The notes: generated by a model from the sequence alone, not told the origin. DNA of 64,000 nucleotides from an uncultured Eubacterium sp. (GCA_947642745.1 CANRTU010000003.1:35369-99368), one strand, 5' to 3'. Positions 52,743 to 60,281 are shown, counted from the first letter of the stretch. Made by a program: numbers and translations.

Positions 52743-53429
52743 TCACTGCCCTTTCTGGTAGACAAGTACAAACTCGCTTTCTTCATAGTCCAGCCCGTAT
52801 TTTTTGCAGTCTTCTTCATCTGCCGGAATAACATTTTCAAGCGGGCATGACCACTGATAACAGCAGCCTATATTGTGCCATTCCTCCGTTTGCTCCGGGT
52901 GCTTGCAGTTATAACCGTTATTCACTGTATACGGCACTTGAAGCGGGTCCAGCTCTGCATTGTAGAAATAGCCGCATATATTAGCAAGGTTGTTTATTGT
53001 CATAATGTCCGGCACTTCATCACCCTTGTAATAGCACCATGACTGCGGCGGCCTTTTCAGCCCGTAAAGCCCTAACGGGTGCGGCGTGTAATACTCTTTT
53101 ACTTCCGTAACCGCCCAGCCCCATAAGTTCTTTTTGCTTTCCCCGGCGTATTCCCTTATCTGGTTTTCTGTCAGGCAGCTTTGCTTTGTATGCGTTTCTT
53201 TCAGTTCAGGAAACATTTTTATTTTCATAAAGTCTGTACAGATAAATTCACCGCACACACCGCCGCCCCCGGTCACATACACAAGCACCCTGTATTCCCG
53301 GTCCTTTTTCGTGGGGGCTGTCTTCCTGATTTCCAGTATCTTTTCCCCTGCAAGCATTTTCTTCCACCAGCGTTCATGCAGGGATAATATAATTGTGTCC
53401 AACTCGGACACGCCTTGTTTTTCAGCCAT
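52743..53429 (-). CDS. ASCH/PUA-like domain protein
   Basis: 228 residues. TIILSLHERWWKKMLAGEKI and LEIRKTAPTKKDREYRVLVY are the start of an ASCH-like domain (the ERW...K-LEIRK pattern). GGGVCGEFICTDFMKI follows, and LYGLKRPPQSWCYYKG is a later family mark. ATG 53429 is chosen for AGAGAGGTACAGG. ASCH proteins bind RNA or modified nucleotides. Confidence 0.75.
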   Translation of the reverse strand: MAEKQGVSELDTIILSLHERWWKKMLAGEKILEIRKTAPTKKDREYRVLVYVTGGGGVCGEFICTDFMKIKMFPELKETHTKQSCLTENQIREYAGESKKNLWGWAVTEVKEYYTPHPLGLYGLKRPPQSWCYYKGDEVPDIMTINNLANICGYFYNAELDPLQVPYTVNNGYNCKHPEQTEEWHNIGCCYQWSCPLENVIPADEEDCKKYGLDYEESEFVLVYQKGQ

Positions 53430-54957
53430 TTTCCTGTACCTCTCTTTCTGCCGCAAGTATGCCCATGAAGACACGTTCTGCACAAGGAACCGCAATGCTG
53501 TTTCCCAGTGCCGTATATCTTTTAGTGTCTGAAATTACATTCCCTTTTGTGTCCTGCTTTGTCCACCCATCCGGGAACCCGTCAAGCCGTTCACATTCTG
53601 TCGGGGTCATTCTTCGCACACGGTATACTATGCGCCGCCTTATCCCCTTTAATATGTCCGCTGCCACCTCCCATACGCTTTCATTCTCTGCCGGTCCCTG
53701 CTGTTCTTTCGGGAAGTCTATGTAATAATCCGCTTCACACTCGCAGCCCTGCACGCTGCAAATCCCTCCACCGCAACCGTTGTCCAGATACTTTTTTGAA
53801 ATTCCATACTTTTCAGCACATTCTTTGCACATATACGCCCAGTGGCTTCCATCTTCATTTTCCGCAAAATCATCAAACCGCACCACATCATTTTCAATTA
53901 CAAAACTTGTGTCCCCTCTTACACTGCTGTTTGCCCCCGCTGTCTGCGTGTTCGCAACATTTGACATTCTGTAACCGTGGTGCTTGTATGCTTCCGCAAA
54001 TTGCAGTCTTTTTTCAACTATCATTGTTTCACTTCCTCCCCCGTAGTCACCGCCGCTGGCTCTCAATGTCCCCACGCCCTCTTTATAGTCACCATATCCA
54101 GAAAGCCTATATGCTTCATATTCCGGCACAGCCACGCAATGTCTGTCTGCTGCGGTCAGTGTATAGCTTATGTCCTGCCCTATTCCAAGCTGGTTGCCGC
54201 CGTTCCTGCCATTCCTGCCGATTGCGTTTCCTGCGATTGTGAAGACTGTTGGCGTTGTATCTGCTGCCGCAGTGCTTCTTCCAGTACCGCAGGAAGCGTC
54301 CTGCCCCTCTGTTCTTCCCTGCGCAATATCCCGGAACACGCTTTCGCACTCAAATAGTATTTGTCCGGCACGTTCATTTCCAAAACTGTGAACAAGGTAG
54401 ATACGTTTTCTTCGCTTGGGTACTCCCCAGTATTGAGCGTCCAGCATTCTCCAAGCTGTACTTCCGCCCCAGCTTCTAACCATTCCGGCTGCTGCCCATT
54501 TTCTGCTATCAGGCATTGGAATGTAGGTTTTTGTGATTTCTTCAAGCACCCTGCGGAAATCCTTCCCTTTATTGCTTGAAAAAGCCCCTGCCACGTTTTC
54601 CCAGATAATGTATTTTGGATATTTCCCATTTGTCGCACCTCTCATTTCATAAACAATTCTTACTGCTTCAAAGAAAAGCTGCGACTTCTCACCGTCAAGC
54701 CCTCTTTGATTTCCTGCTGTTGATAAGTTCTGGCACGGGCTTCCAAAACTTATAATGTCCACCGGGTCAATGTTTGCTCCGTTTAGTTTTGTTATGTCCC
54801 CAAGCTGTTTTGCTTTCGGGAAGTGTCGTGCCGCTATCTCCACGCAATTTGGTTCTATTTCGCTGGTCCATATTGTTTTAATTCCCTGCCGCTGTGCTGC
54901 CAGCGGAAAACCTGCAATTCCGTCAAACAAGCTCCCCAGCGTCAACTGTCTTTCCAT
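53422..54957 (-). CDS. DNA (cytosine-5) methyltransferase
   Basis: 511 residues. Motif I LGSLFDGIAGFPLAA, catalytic motif IV SFGSPCQNLS, motif VI IIWENVAGAFSS, GVPKRRKRIYLV (motif VIII) and the C-terminal TALGNSIAVP (motif X) are all present. Between VIII and IX there is a long insertion with a cysteine cluster (CKECAEKYG ... GICSVQGCECEADYY). A second, out-of-frame ORF overlaps its middle. It would protect phage DNA or mark host DNA. Confidence 0.92.
   Translation of the reverse strand: MERQLTLGSLFDGIAGFPLAAQRQGIKTIWTSEIEPNCVEIAARHFPKAKQLGDITKLNGANIDPVDIISFGSPCQNLSTAGNQRGLDGEKSQLFFEAVRIVYEMRGATNGKYPKYIIWENVAGAFSSNKGKDFRRVLEEITKTYIPMPDSRKWAAAGMVRSWGGSTAWRMLDAQYWGVPKRRKRIYLVHSFGNERAGQILFECESVFRDIAQGRTEGQDASCGTGRSTAAADTTPTVFTIAGNAIGRNGRNGGNQLGIGQDISYTLTAADRHCVAVPEYEAYRLSGYGDYKEGVGTLRASGGDYGGGSETMIVEKRLQFAEAYKHHGYRMSNVANTQTAGANSSVRGDTSFVIENDVVRFDDFAENEDGSHWAYMCKECAEKYGISKKYLDNGCGGGICSVQGCECEADYYIDFPKEQQGPAENESVWEVAADILKGIRRRIVYRVRRMTPTECERLDGFPDGWTKQDTKGNVISDTKRYTALGNSIAVPCAERVFMGILAAEREVQENG
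54180..54638 (-). CDS. Overlapping ORF inside the cytosine methyltransferase gene
   Basis: 152 codons in another frame on the same strand, over methyltransferase codons about 106-259. Its peptide TLNTGEYPSEENVSTLFTVL and YYLSAKACSGILRREEQRGR looks like a real phage protein family that I have seen in Firmicutes phages next to such enzymes, rather than like random frame translation. It may be a separate overprinted gene; no clear binding site is seen at its first ATG. Confidence 0.45.
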   Translation of the reverse strand: MRQMGNIQNTLSGKTWQGLFQAIKGRISAGCLKKSQKPTFQCLIAENGQQPEWLEAGAEVQLGECWTLNTGEYPSEENVSTLFTVLEMNVPDKYYLSAKACSGILRREEQRGRTLPAVLEEALRQQIQRQQSSQSQETQSAGMAGTAATSLE

Positions 54958-54972
54958 GCTTCCGCACCTCCA

Positions 54973-55920
54973 TCACTTAAAATCTTCAAACTTTTTGCAG
55001 GCGTAAAAACCTATTTTTGAATTTACCCACCTTTGCAGGCGGCGCAGTTCGTTCCCACGCTTTACATTCTGTTTGTCATATATCATCACATACGGCATAT
55101 ATCCCATGTCCCGCAGTGTGTATACCCTCTCTAAATCCTGTTCAAGTGTCGTGTTGAAATTCGTCAGCACATACACACTCATTTTCTTTCTGCTCCACTC
55201 GGTTATTTCAGCAAATTCTTTCAGCTTTGGCACTATTATTTCTTTGTCTTCGTAGTTGCCCCATGCAAAATGCACCTGTTCAACTTTTATTTTCATCAGC
55301 TCTGCAATTTTTTCTTGCGTCATTAGCCGTATGTCAAGCCCTTGCGTGAAGTCCACCCATGCGCCTGACTGCTGCAACTGTCCGAAAATGTCCCGCCACT
55401 CCCTGCAAGCTACCGGGTTCGGGTCCAGCAATTTTATATACTTCTGCCCGTTCCAGAACTCCGGCAAGTCAGCCACCTTCTTTGCCGCCCTGCCCTCTTT
55501 TGCTTCTACGTGGCAGAAATTGCAACCTCTCGGACACCCCCTGCTCATAAAGCCATATGCTGTATCTTTTGTCAGTTCCGGGTATAGGCTGTAATCCGGG
55601 TAAATGTGTTCTATCTCCGGCGGCAACTGCCCATCTTTTTCAGCGTTGTATACTTCCCTTCCGTCTTTCAGCTCAATACAATACCCGCTGCCGCCCTTTA
55701 TCACTTCATCAGCGTTCACATAGTATTCAAAGTCTGGCGTGAAGCTGAAAACTTTTGACATATAAACCCGGTCAAGCGGTTCAAACGGGAAACCGTGTTT
55801 CATTTGTTCGTACCACTCCACGCTGTCCCCCTGTTTCTTGTGCCATGCAGATATTTTCATTAGCGGGATATTCTGGAAGTTGTGACCGTCTACATCAATC
55901 AGCCCTATTCTTTTACCCAT
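54973..55920 (-). CDS. Radical SAM protein of phage type
   Basis: 315 residues. GFMSRGCPRGCNFCHVE holds the iron-sulfur CxxxCxxC site. KYIKLLDPNPVACREWRDIF and WVDFTQGLDIRLMTQEKIAE fit the barrel. The start MGKRIGLIDVDGHNFQNIPL is seen in a family found in phages. The reaction is unknown; with two methyltransferases beside it, nucleic-acid modification is possible. Confidence 0.85.
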   Translation of the reverse strand: MGKRIGLIDVDGHNFQNIPLMKISAWHKKQGDSVEWYEQMKHGFPFEPLDRVYMSKVFSFTPDFEYYVNADEVIKGGSGYCIELKDGREVYNAEKDGQLPPEIEHIYPDYSLYPELTKDTAYGFMSRGCPRGCNFCHVEAKEGRAAKKVADLPEFWNGQKYIKLLDPNPVACREWRDIFGQLQQSGAWVDFTQGLDIRLMTQEKIAELMKIKVEQVHFAWGNYEDKEIIVPKLKEFAEITEWSRKKMSVYVLTNFNTTLEQDLERVYTLRDMGYMPYVMIYDKQNVKRGNELRRLQRWVNSKIGFYACKKFEDFK

Positions 55921-55923
55921 CTT

Positions 55924-56223
55924 TCACCCCTCCAGTATGATTTTTATAAATACCAACATCTGCAAATCAGAATACTTGTATAGACTTGTGTTTTCTTCCG
56001 GGACCCTCTCGCCCTGCTCTTTCCAGACGGCAACGCCCTTTTTCATGGTCTTTGTGGTGTATATCTCTGCTGAAATGCCGCATTGCTTCACTTCCCGTTC
56101 CCCGTCTATGTCCTTATACTGCAAGCACCCTATAAAGCCCCTGTACAGTTCTTTTCCGTTGCTGTCCATCACCAGCAGGCGGTCACTATTTATCGCCGTT
56201 TTTACAAAGTCATTCAGCGTCAT
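55924..56223 (-). CDS. Small phage protein of unknown function
   Basis: 99 residues from ATG 56223 (after GGAGG with 9-base spacing); the longer open frame to 56322 overlaps the rep gene. TLNDFVKTAINSDRLLVMDS and ELYRGFIGCLQY make a compact beta-rich domain. Its ATG overlaps the stop of rep (four bases), so it is coupled to it. Confidence 0.6.
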   Translation of the reverse strand: MTLNDFVKTAINSDRLLVMDSNGKELYRGFIGCLQYKDIDGEREVKQCGISAEIYTTKTMKKGVAVWKEQGERVPEENTSLYKYSDLQMLVFIKIILEG

Positions 56224-57131
56224 TTCCTGCGCCCTCCTGCCGCCGTTTTCGTCTTCCGGCTTTTCTGCTTTTTCCTGCTTCCATTCTGCTTTCCTTTCTG
56301 CTTCTTTGGCTTTTTCCTCCACATCTTCATGTAAATGTGCCAGCCTGTCTGCTCGTAATACTCCACTTTTATATCTTTTATGTCATAGTCTGGGAACTGC
56401 TTTTCAAAGAACGCCTTGCCTAAATCATTTGACTTTGCTGCGTTCTCCACCTGCTTTTTGCTGTACTTGCTGTCTGCTGGCGGGTGCTGCACTGGTCTTT
56501 CTAAATTCCTGCTGCTTGACCAGCGTTTCTTCCCATTCGGATTTTTAGTGATATACATACATAGCCCCTCTATGCCGTTATCATTCACCTGCAGTCTGTC
56601 AGCATTGACCCACCCTATCTGTTTTATGCCTGCCCTGTACTGCTGGTCTGCCCCTGCCTTTTTCCAGTCGATACGGTCAGTTGTCCACATCAGTTCTACA
56701 TCATCACGGGACAATCCACCGTTCATAATGATATGGTGGTGTACTCTTGTGATTTTGTCCTTTTCCTTGCTGTACCCATATTCTGTTACAAGGATATACT
56801 TCAAAGGCTCTAACCCCAGCTTTATCCTCCTGTATGCTATCCTGCGCAGGTAGTTCCTCACCATCACTTCCGCTTCTTCCTCACTTTCTGGAAGACTTGT
56901 ATTGCTGTATGTACAAGTAACGTGCAAATCCCCTACGCCAAAATTGCCATTTCCCAACTGTACCAGATACCGCCTTGCATTTTTATCATTCAGGTCTTTT
57001 TGCTTTGGCTCTGTTACTTTCTTCTTTTTCCCCCTCTTGCCCCTCACTGCTTTTTCTGCATTGTCTGTCCGTGGTATTATGTCCACCTCTCTGTAATTAC
57101 CACAATCTGTCTTTTTCTCTCTTTCAAACAC
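56220..57131 (-). CDS. HUH-like replication protein
   Basis: 303 residues from a GTG behind AAAAGGAG. KYILVTEYGYSKEKDKITRV leads into VHHHIIMNGG (residues 130-138), an HUH-type histidine cluster. CMYITKNPNGKKRW gives a Tyr at about 193 that could be the nicking residue. The C-terminus is very basic. It resembles Rep-like proteins of phages and plasmids that start rolling-circle replication. Three operator palindromes lie directly upstream. Confidence 0.7.
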   Translation of the reverse strand: MFEREKKTDCGNYREVDIIPRTDNAEKAVRGKRGKKKKVTEPKQKDLNDKNARRYLVQLGNGNFGVGDLHVTCTYSNTSLPESEEEAEVMVRNYLRRIAYRRIKLGLEPLKYILVTEYGYSKEKDKITRVHHHIIMNGGLSRDDVELMWTTDRIDWKKAGADQQYRAGIKQIGWVNADRLQVNDNGIEGLCMYITKNPNGKKRWSSSRNLERPVQHPPADSKYSKKQVENAAKSNDLGKAFFEKQFPDYDIKDIKVEYYEQTGWHIYMKMWRKKPKKQKGKQNGSRKKQKSRKTKTAAGGRRK

Positions 57132-57225
57132 CCTGCCTGCTCCTTTTCCGTCTTATACCGTTTTGAAGCGTAAAGGGGTACTGGGTACAAAGGGGGATCC
57201 TCCTACCCTGTCTATTATTATCCAT

Positions 57226-57297
57226 GTATTACGTAAGTATATATATTATACAGTATTACGTAAGTATAAATACATACTATTACTTACGTAAGTATAA
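57226..57297. promoter_or_regulatory. Operator cluster 3 (three TTACGTAA-type palindromes) upstream of rep
   Basis: Copies at 57226-57243 (GTATTACGTAAGTATATA), 57254-57268 and 57280-57297 (TTACTTACGTAAGTATAA), each 26-28 bases apart. Half-sites follow near 57308 (CGTAGGAA) and 57412 (GACTTACGTATG). Besides regulation of rep, these could be iterons or a centromere. No gene is seen in 57132-57564 apart from the possible short RNA. Confidence 0.8.
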
Positions 57298-57390
57298 TTA
57301 TATATTATCGTAGGAATGTTATTACCCCATACAAGCCCGGAAAGCAGTGTAAAACCTGCTGTTTTTGCTTGCGCTTCCGCTGTCAACATG

Positions 57391-57478
57391 GTATAATAGA
57401 CATTGGTTAATGACTTACGTATGTTGACATTAAAAAGCCTTTGTTTTGTGTTTGCGGCACATCACAAAGGCTTTTTAT
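57391..57478 (+). ncRNA. Candidate short RNA with terminator
   Basis: A rightward promoter TTGCGC-17-TATAAT ends at 57396. About 35 bases on comes a strong terminator, AAAAAGCCTTTG (57432-57443) with CAAAGGCTTTTT (57464-57475), then T-rich sequence. This would make an RNA of about 75 bases. The terminator also works for the leftward target gene. One operator half-site lies just after the start. Confidence 0.35.
57432..57475. terminator. Terminator downstream of the second DGR target
   Basis: A perfect 12-bp stem AAAAAGCCTTTG/CAAAGGCTTTTT with a 20-base loop and T tracts on both sides. It ends the leftward transcript of the target gene at 57565 and probably also transcripts from the left. Confidence 0.75.
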
Positions 57479-57555
57479 TTTGCTTTTTACTGGCTTTTTC
57501 CTGCCTGCCCGTACTTTTTATGCCCTGCGCCTTTTTCGCCGTTCTCTGTCCGTCT

Positions 57556-57573
57556 GGTGCGTTCTCACGCACC
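57556..57573 (-). other. Hairpin downstream of variable repeat 2
   Basis: GGTGCGT and ACGCACC form a perfect 7-bp stem; the loop on the coding strand is GAGA, again a GRNA-type tetraloop. It begins about 41 bases after the end of VR2 and overlaps the stop codon of the target gene. This is the same layout as behind VR1. Confidence 0.75.
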
Positions 57574-58566
57574 CGCCAGTATTTCAGTTACCAGTTTCCA
57601 GTCTTCCAGATATAAAGCGGAACGGAACGCCACAAGGTTGCTGCTGATAGAACGGGGGATGAACAAGTGCAACGCCGCAACGCCACCGTTGGAAGTGTCG
57701 CCGAAACTCGAACCCCGGACAAGCACGGCTTCTTCAAGCGCACTGTCAACCCATATCCCGGCTTTTTCTGTTTTCCAGTCACGGGGCAATATTCCCAGTT
57801 TGTATATAATTTCCGGCACTTCTTTCAGGCTCCCGGCAAGCTGTAAATCTTTCATATGACCGCCATTAAATGCGCCCGCAATTTGTCCATCAGTCAGCAC
57901 TACTTTTCCGCATTGTGCGTCAAGAAATATCTCCCTGCCGTCTACTGCTGCTGGAACCCATTCTGTGCTATATTCGTCATAATCTGCCGCCGCTGCGTCA
58001 TTGTCCTTTATGTACTCAATTACACCCCTATGCAGGCGCAGTCCTGCCGTCCATTCCCAAAAATTGCCGCACAATCCGAAAACGCCATCTTTTGTCCCGT
58101 CATGGCTCCACGCCAGCGGGTCAAGCCCTGTCAAGCAGGTATATCCATCATAGCACCAGCCTTTTTCCTCCGGGTCTTCAGCGTTCTTCCCATAGTTTGT
58201 GTTACCGCTTATTTTATGCCCCAGCCTGTTTGCTTCCTCAATCAAATATACCCACTCTGCATTTGTCATTAAATGCCAGCCTTTTCCCTTTTCCCGGCAC
58301 AGTTTGGCGGCATTTATGCAGCTTACACTTTCCGCTGGCTGCTGGTACGGCAGGGAAGCGGGTATGTCTTTAATCATTGCATTTGTATACTGGGATATAA
58401 GAACCGCACACACGGCTTTCCCGTTCACAATAAACATTTCCGGCGTTTTGAACCCCGCCCCCTGTCCTGTGCTTAACAACGGCTCTAAATAAAACATAGT
58501 CATGTAATTAGGCAAGCCGTGTTCATCTTTCACAATTACTGCTTTCTTTTTGATAAAATCATTCAC
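57565..58566 (-). CDS. DGR target protein 2, C-type-lectin/FGE-like, remote from the DGR
   Basis: 333 residues. GKGWHLMTNAEWVYLIEEAN, WSHDGTKDGVFGLCGNFWEW and TAGLRLHRGVIEYI are FGE/C-lectin-type segments similar to target protein 1. The variable region is RGSSFGDTSNGGVAALHLF to VAFRSAL, and unlike target 1 a further 16 residues follow it. There is no signal peptide or membrane segment. It is far from the tail genes, in a leftward operon behind the repressor region, so it may act in the host cell or be added to virions separately. Confidence 0.9.
   Translation of the reverse strand: MNDFIKKKAVIVKDEHGLPNYMTMFYLEPLLSTGQGAGFKTPEMFIVNGKAVCAVLISQYTNAMIKDIPASLPYQQPAESVSCINAAKLCREKGKGWHLMTNAEWVYLIEEANRLGHKISGNTNYGKNAEDPEEKGWCYDGYTCLTGLDPLAWSHDGTKDGVFGLCGNFWEWTAGLRLHRGVIEYIKDNDAAAADYDEYSTEWVPAAVDGREIFLDAQCGKVVLTDGQIAGAFNGGHMKDLQLAGSLKEVPEIIYKLGILPRDWKTEKAGIWVDSALEEAVLVRGSSFGDTSNGGVAALHLFIPRSISSNLVAFRSALYLEDWKLVTEILAGA
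57615..57729 (-). other. DGR variable repeat 2 (VR2)
   Basis: Matches TR 18253-18367 with 12 differences (on the plus strand five T to A, two T to G, five T to C), all at template adenines of the coding strand. The nucleotide pattern differs from VR1, so both have been rewritten independently. Confidence 0.96.
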
Positions 58567-58579
58567 TTTGTTTACCTCC

Positions 58580-58593
58580 TGTATCTGGTATGA
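58580..58593 (-). repeat. Leader motif copy 2 (TCATACCAGATACA)
   Basis: Minus-strand copy directly before the AGGAGG of the second DGR target gene; see the copies before parA and upstream of the integrase gene. Confidence 0.55.
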
Positions 58594-58603
58594 ATTTTAT
58601 ATA

Positions 58604-58765
58604 TTAAACAGCGGCTTTCCGCTGCTGTTCTTCTATCTGCTTCACCGTGACTGTAATTGTCACATTCTCCCGGCGTGACAGAATCGCCGCCAGCGTATCA
58701 AAAAACCGCTGCGCCGGGAACGTGCCTGTTATGACGGGCTGCACCTTTTCTTTCTCTGCTCCCAT
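58604..58765 (-). CDS. Small phage protein upstream of target 2
   Basis: 53 residues, MGAEKEKVQPVITGTFPAQR to QQRKAAV, one beta-alpha unit with FFDTLAAILSRRENVTITVT. It lies 37 bases before the target gene on the same strand. Not recognised. Confidence 0.6.
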   Translation of the reverse strand: MGAEKEKVQPVITGTFPAQRFFDTLAAILSRRENVTITVTVKQIEEQQRKAAV

Positions 58766-58813
58766 GTGTCCACCTCCGTTCCGGCAGTGCCGCCCCGCAC
58801 AAGGCGGGACGTT

Positions 58814-58996
58814 CTATACTGCTGCCGCTTCCTGCTTTGCTTCCTGAAACGCCTTTACCAGCTTTGCACCCCGGACGAACCCCATAAACTCCCTTTGTTC
58901 ATACGGGTTCAGCGTTTGCATGAAGTCCAGCACTTCTTCTGTTTCTTCCCTGCTGGTCTGTGCAAGCATGATTTCCATTCTCTTATCCTCTGCCAT
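58814..58996 (-). CDS. Small helical phage protein
   Basis: 60 residues. TEEVLDFMQTLNPYEQREFM followed by GFVRGAKLVKAF is a pattern common in small helical phage proteins encoded near early promoters. Function unknown. It overlaps the end of the gene at 58983. Confidence 0.65.
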   Translation of the reverse strand: MAEDKRMEIMLAQTSREETEEVLDFMQTLNPYEQREFMGFVRGAKLVKAFQEAKQEAAAV

Positions 58997-59429
58997 CTTC
59001 CGTACCCCCTTTCAGATAGCTTCCTACAATCTGCAAGAACGCTTTTATTTGCCCGGTGTCATTCAGAATGATTTTCCCGCCGTTCCCCGGCATTATCTCC
59101 ACTGCCCCGGTTTCTTCGTTTCTTTCCATAAAGCAGACTGTTTTCTTGTTGAATCCTTCAATTTCCGCTTCTGTCACCTGCAAATTTTCCAGTTCTGCCG
59201 TGTCCAGTTCAATTACATCTTCCCCCAGCTTCTCTTTCAGCGTTTGCGCTATCTGGTTTAATGTCTGCATTTCACGCATTAGCTGTTCAGCTTCTTTTTC
59301 CGGCTCCCTGAAAAAAACTTCCTGCCCCGGCTTTATTTCCTGTATGCTTGCTGAAAACATCAGCTTTGCTTCCACATATTCCGCATACTTCACCGCTGCC
59401 CGTTCAAATGCCTGCATGAATGTCCCCAT
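58983..59429 (-). CDS. Early-region phage protein of unknown function
   Basis: 148 residues. The N-terminal half is helical (MQAFERAAVKYAEYVEAKLM), with QEVFFREPEKEAEQLMREMQ and a C-terminal part of NGGKIILNDTGQIKAFLQIV. The reading frame is open far upstream through the tRNA-like element, but ATG 59429 behind AAGGAAAG is the start. The segment DVIELDTAELENLQVTEAE is partly duplicated at 60233-60276. Confidence 0.65.
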   Translation of the reverse strand: MGTFMQAFERAAVKYAEYVEAKLMFSASIQEIKPGQEVFFREPEKEAEQLMREMQTLNQIAQTLKEKLGEDVIELDTAELENLQVTEAEIEGFNKKTVCFMERNEETGAVEIMPGNGGKIILNDTGQIKAFLQIVGSYLKGGTEDGRG

Positions 59430-59581
59430 ATCCTTTTCTTTCCTTTCCGCACTGCTGCTTCCGCTTTTCGCATTAAAAAGCCGACTGCCTGAAAAACCTG
59501 TTGACCGACTGCACGCTTTATAGCTGGCGTGTCCGCTGCCCGCTTGACAGTGCCTTATTTTTTGGGTCTGGCTTCCCCTAT

Positions 59582-59650
59582 TGAACCGGGCGGGAATTGA
59601 ACCCGCCTTGCAGGTCTTCACACCTGCTGCCGCCGTCCGGCTTACGGTTC
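59582..59650 (-). ncRNA. tRNA-like element B
   Basis: GAACCGT and CCGGTTC make a six-pair acceptor-like stem. GCCG/CGGC could be a D stem with a short loop. GCAGG/CCTGC frame an eight-base loop TGTGAAGA with a GAA triplet. The T arm GCGGGTTCAATTCCCGC is identical to that of element A at 47366. It lies in the leader of the gene at 58983. The odd anticodon loop makes decoding doubtful. Confidence 0.5.
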
Positions 59651-59676
59651 CGCTTTTCAGCGTCTTTTCCCTTTGG

Positions 59677-59733
59677 TATAATTGTTTCATCAGCCCTGCA
59701 CGGTTGAAACATATAGCAAAGGGGGTGTATCTT
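59677..59733 (+). promoter_or_regulatory. Duplicated promoter/leader, copy 1
   Basis: TATAAT at 59677-59682 is followed by a leader with the hairpin-forming tcatcagccctgcacggttg and AAAGGGGGTG before the ATG at 59734. The same leader, with few changes, lies at 60282-60338 before the paralogous gene. Confidence 0.6.
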
Positions 59734-59943
59734 ATGGCAAGATACTGTGTTGACTTATCCGGCATTGATATCAATAAAAGAGAAGAAATCTGCGACTTGC
59801 TTCGTGACTACTCATTTTTTATTGAACGTGTAATTGTCAAACACAGTCTTGAAGCCGTCATTGTGAACTGGGATTCCCCGGAAGACTTTGAAAGCTCTCC
59901 TGCCTTCCCTAAAGGCTGTCCGTGTACGCTTATTGCGCGTTGA
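59734..59943 (+). CDS. Small cassette protein, copy 1
   Basis: 69 residues, MARYCVDLSGIDINKREEIC to CPCTLIAR. The C-terminal WDSPEDFESSPAFPKGCPC is almost the same in the paralogue at 60339. No family recognised. It points rightwards and overlaps the end of the leftward gene at 59930 by 14 bases. Confidence 0.65.
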   Translation: MARYCVDLSGIDINKREEICDLLRDYSFFIERVIVKHSLEAVIVNWDSPEDFESSPAFPKGCPCTLIAR

Positions 59944-60199
59944 CATCTTTAGTCCCTTTAATTCTCAAAAACGCTCTCGGAAAGTCTGGGTCATACTCAA
60001 ATATGACTTGGACTTTCTTTTTTAGGTCTATTGCGCTCAATATCCCGTCAGACAGATTCTTTATGCGCTCCGGCACACTGTCTTTTGTCCAAAATCCCAT
60101 AGCAACATGCGGTTCCTTTGTATCTTCATATCCGTAATGCTCCAGAACTGCTTCCCTGCACATTCCGTCATGCCACAACTGCTTTCCCAACTCCCTCAC
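59930..60199 (-). CDS. Cassette partner protein, short copy
   Basis: 89 residues. The C-terminal LKKKVQVIFEYDPDFPRAFL resembles the end of the longer gene at 60540 (LEKKVRVIADYDPQQKEVVF). It is convergent with the small gene at 59734. Function unknown; the convergent pair recurs, which hints at a functional unit. Confidence 0.6.
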   Translation of the reverse strand: MRELGKQLWHDGMCREAVLEHYGYEDTKEPHVAMGFWTKDSVPERIKNLSDGILSAIDLKKKVQVIFEYDPDFPRAFLRIKGTKDVNAQ

Positions 60200-60232
60200 C
60201 TCCCTTTTACAAGCTCTGCTTCCGACACTTGC

Positions 60233-60276
60233 AGGTTTTCCAGTTCTTCCAAGTCCAGTTCAATAACATCTTCCCC
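60233..60276 (-). pseudogene. Remnant copy of part of the 58983 gene
   Basis: In the minus-strand frame it encodes GEDVIELDLEELENLQVSEA, close to GEDVIELDTAELENLQVTEA of the gene at 58983. It lies directly before the second copy of the cassette promoter. This shows that a larger segment was duplicated and then partly deleted. Confidence 0.7.
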
Positions 60277-60281
60277 TCTGC

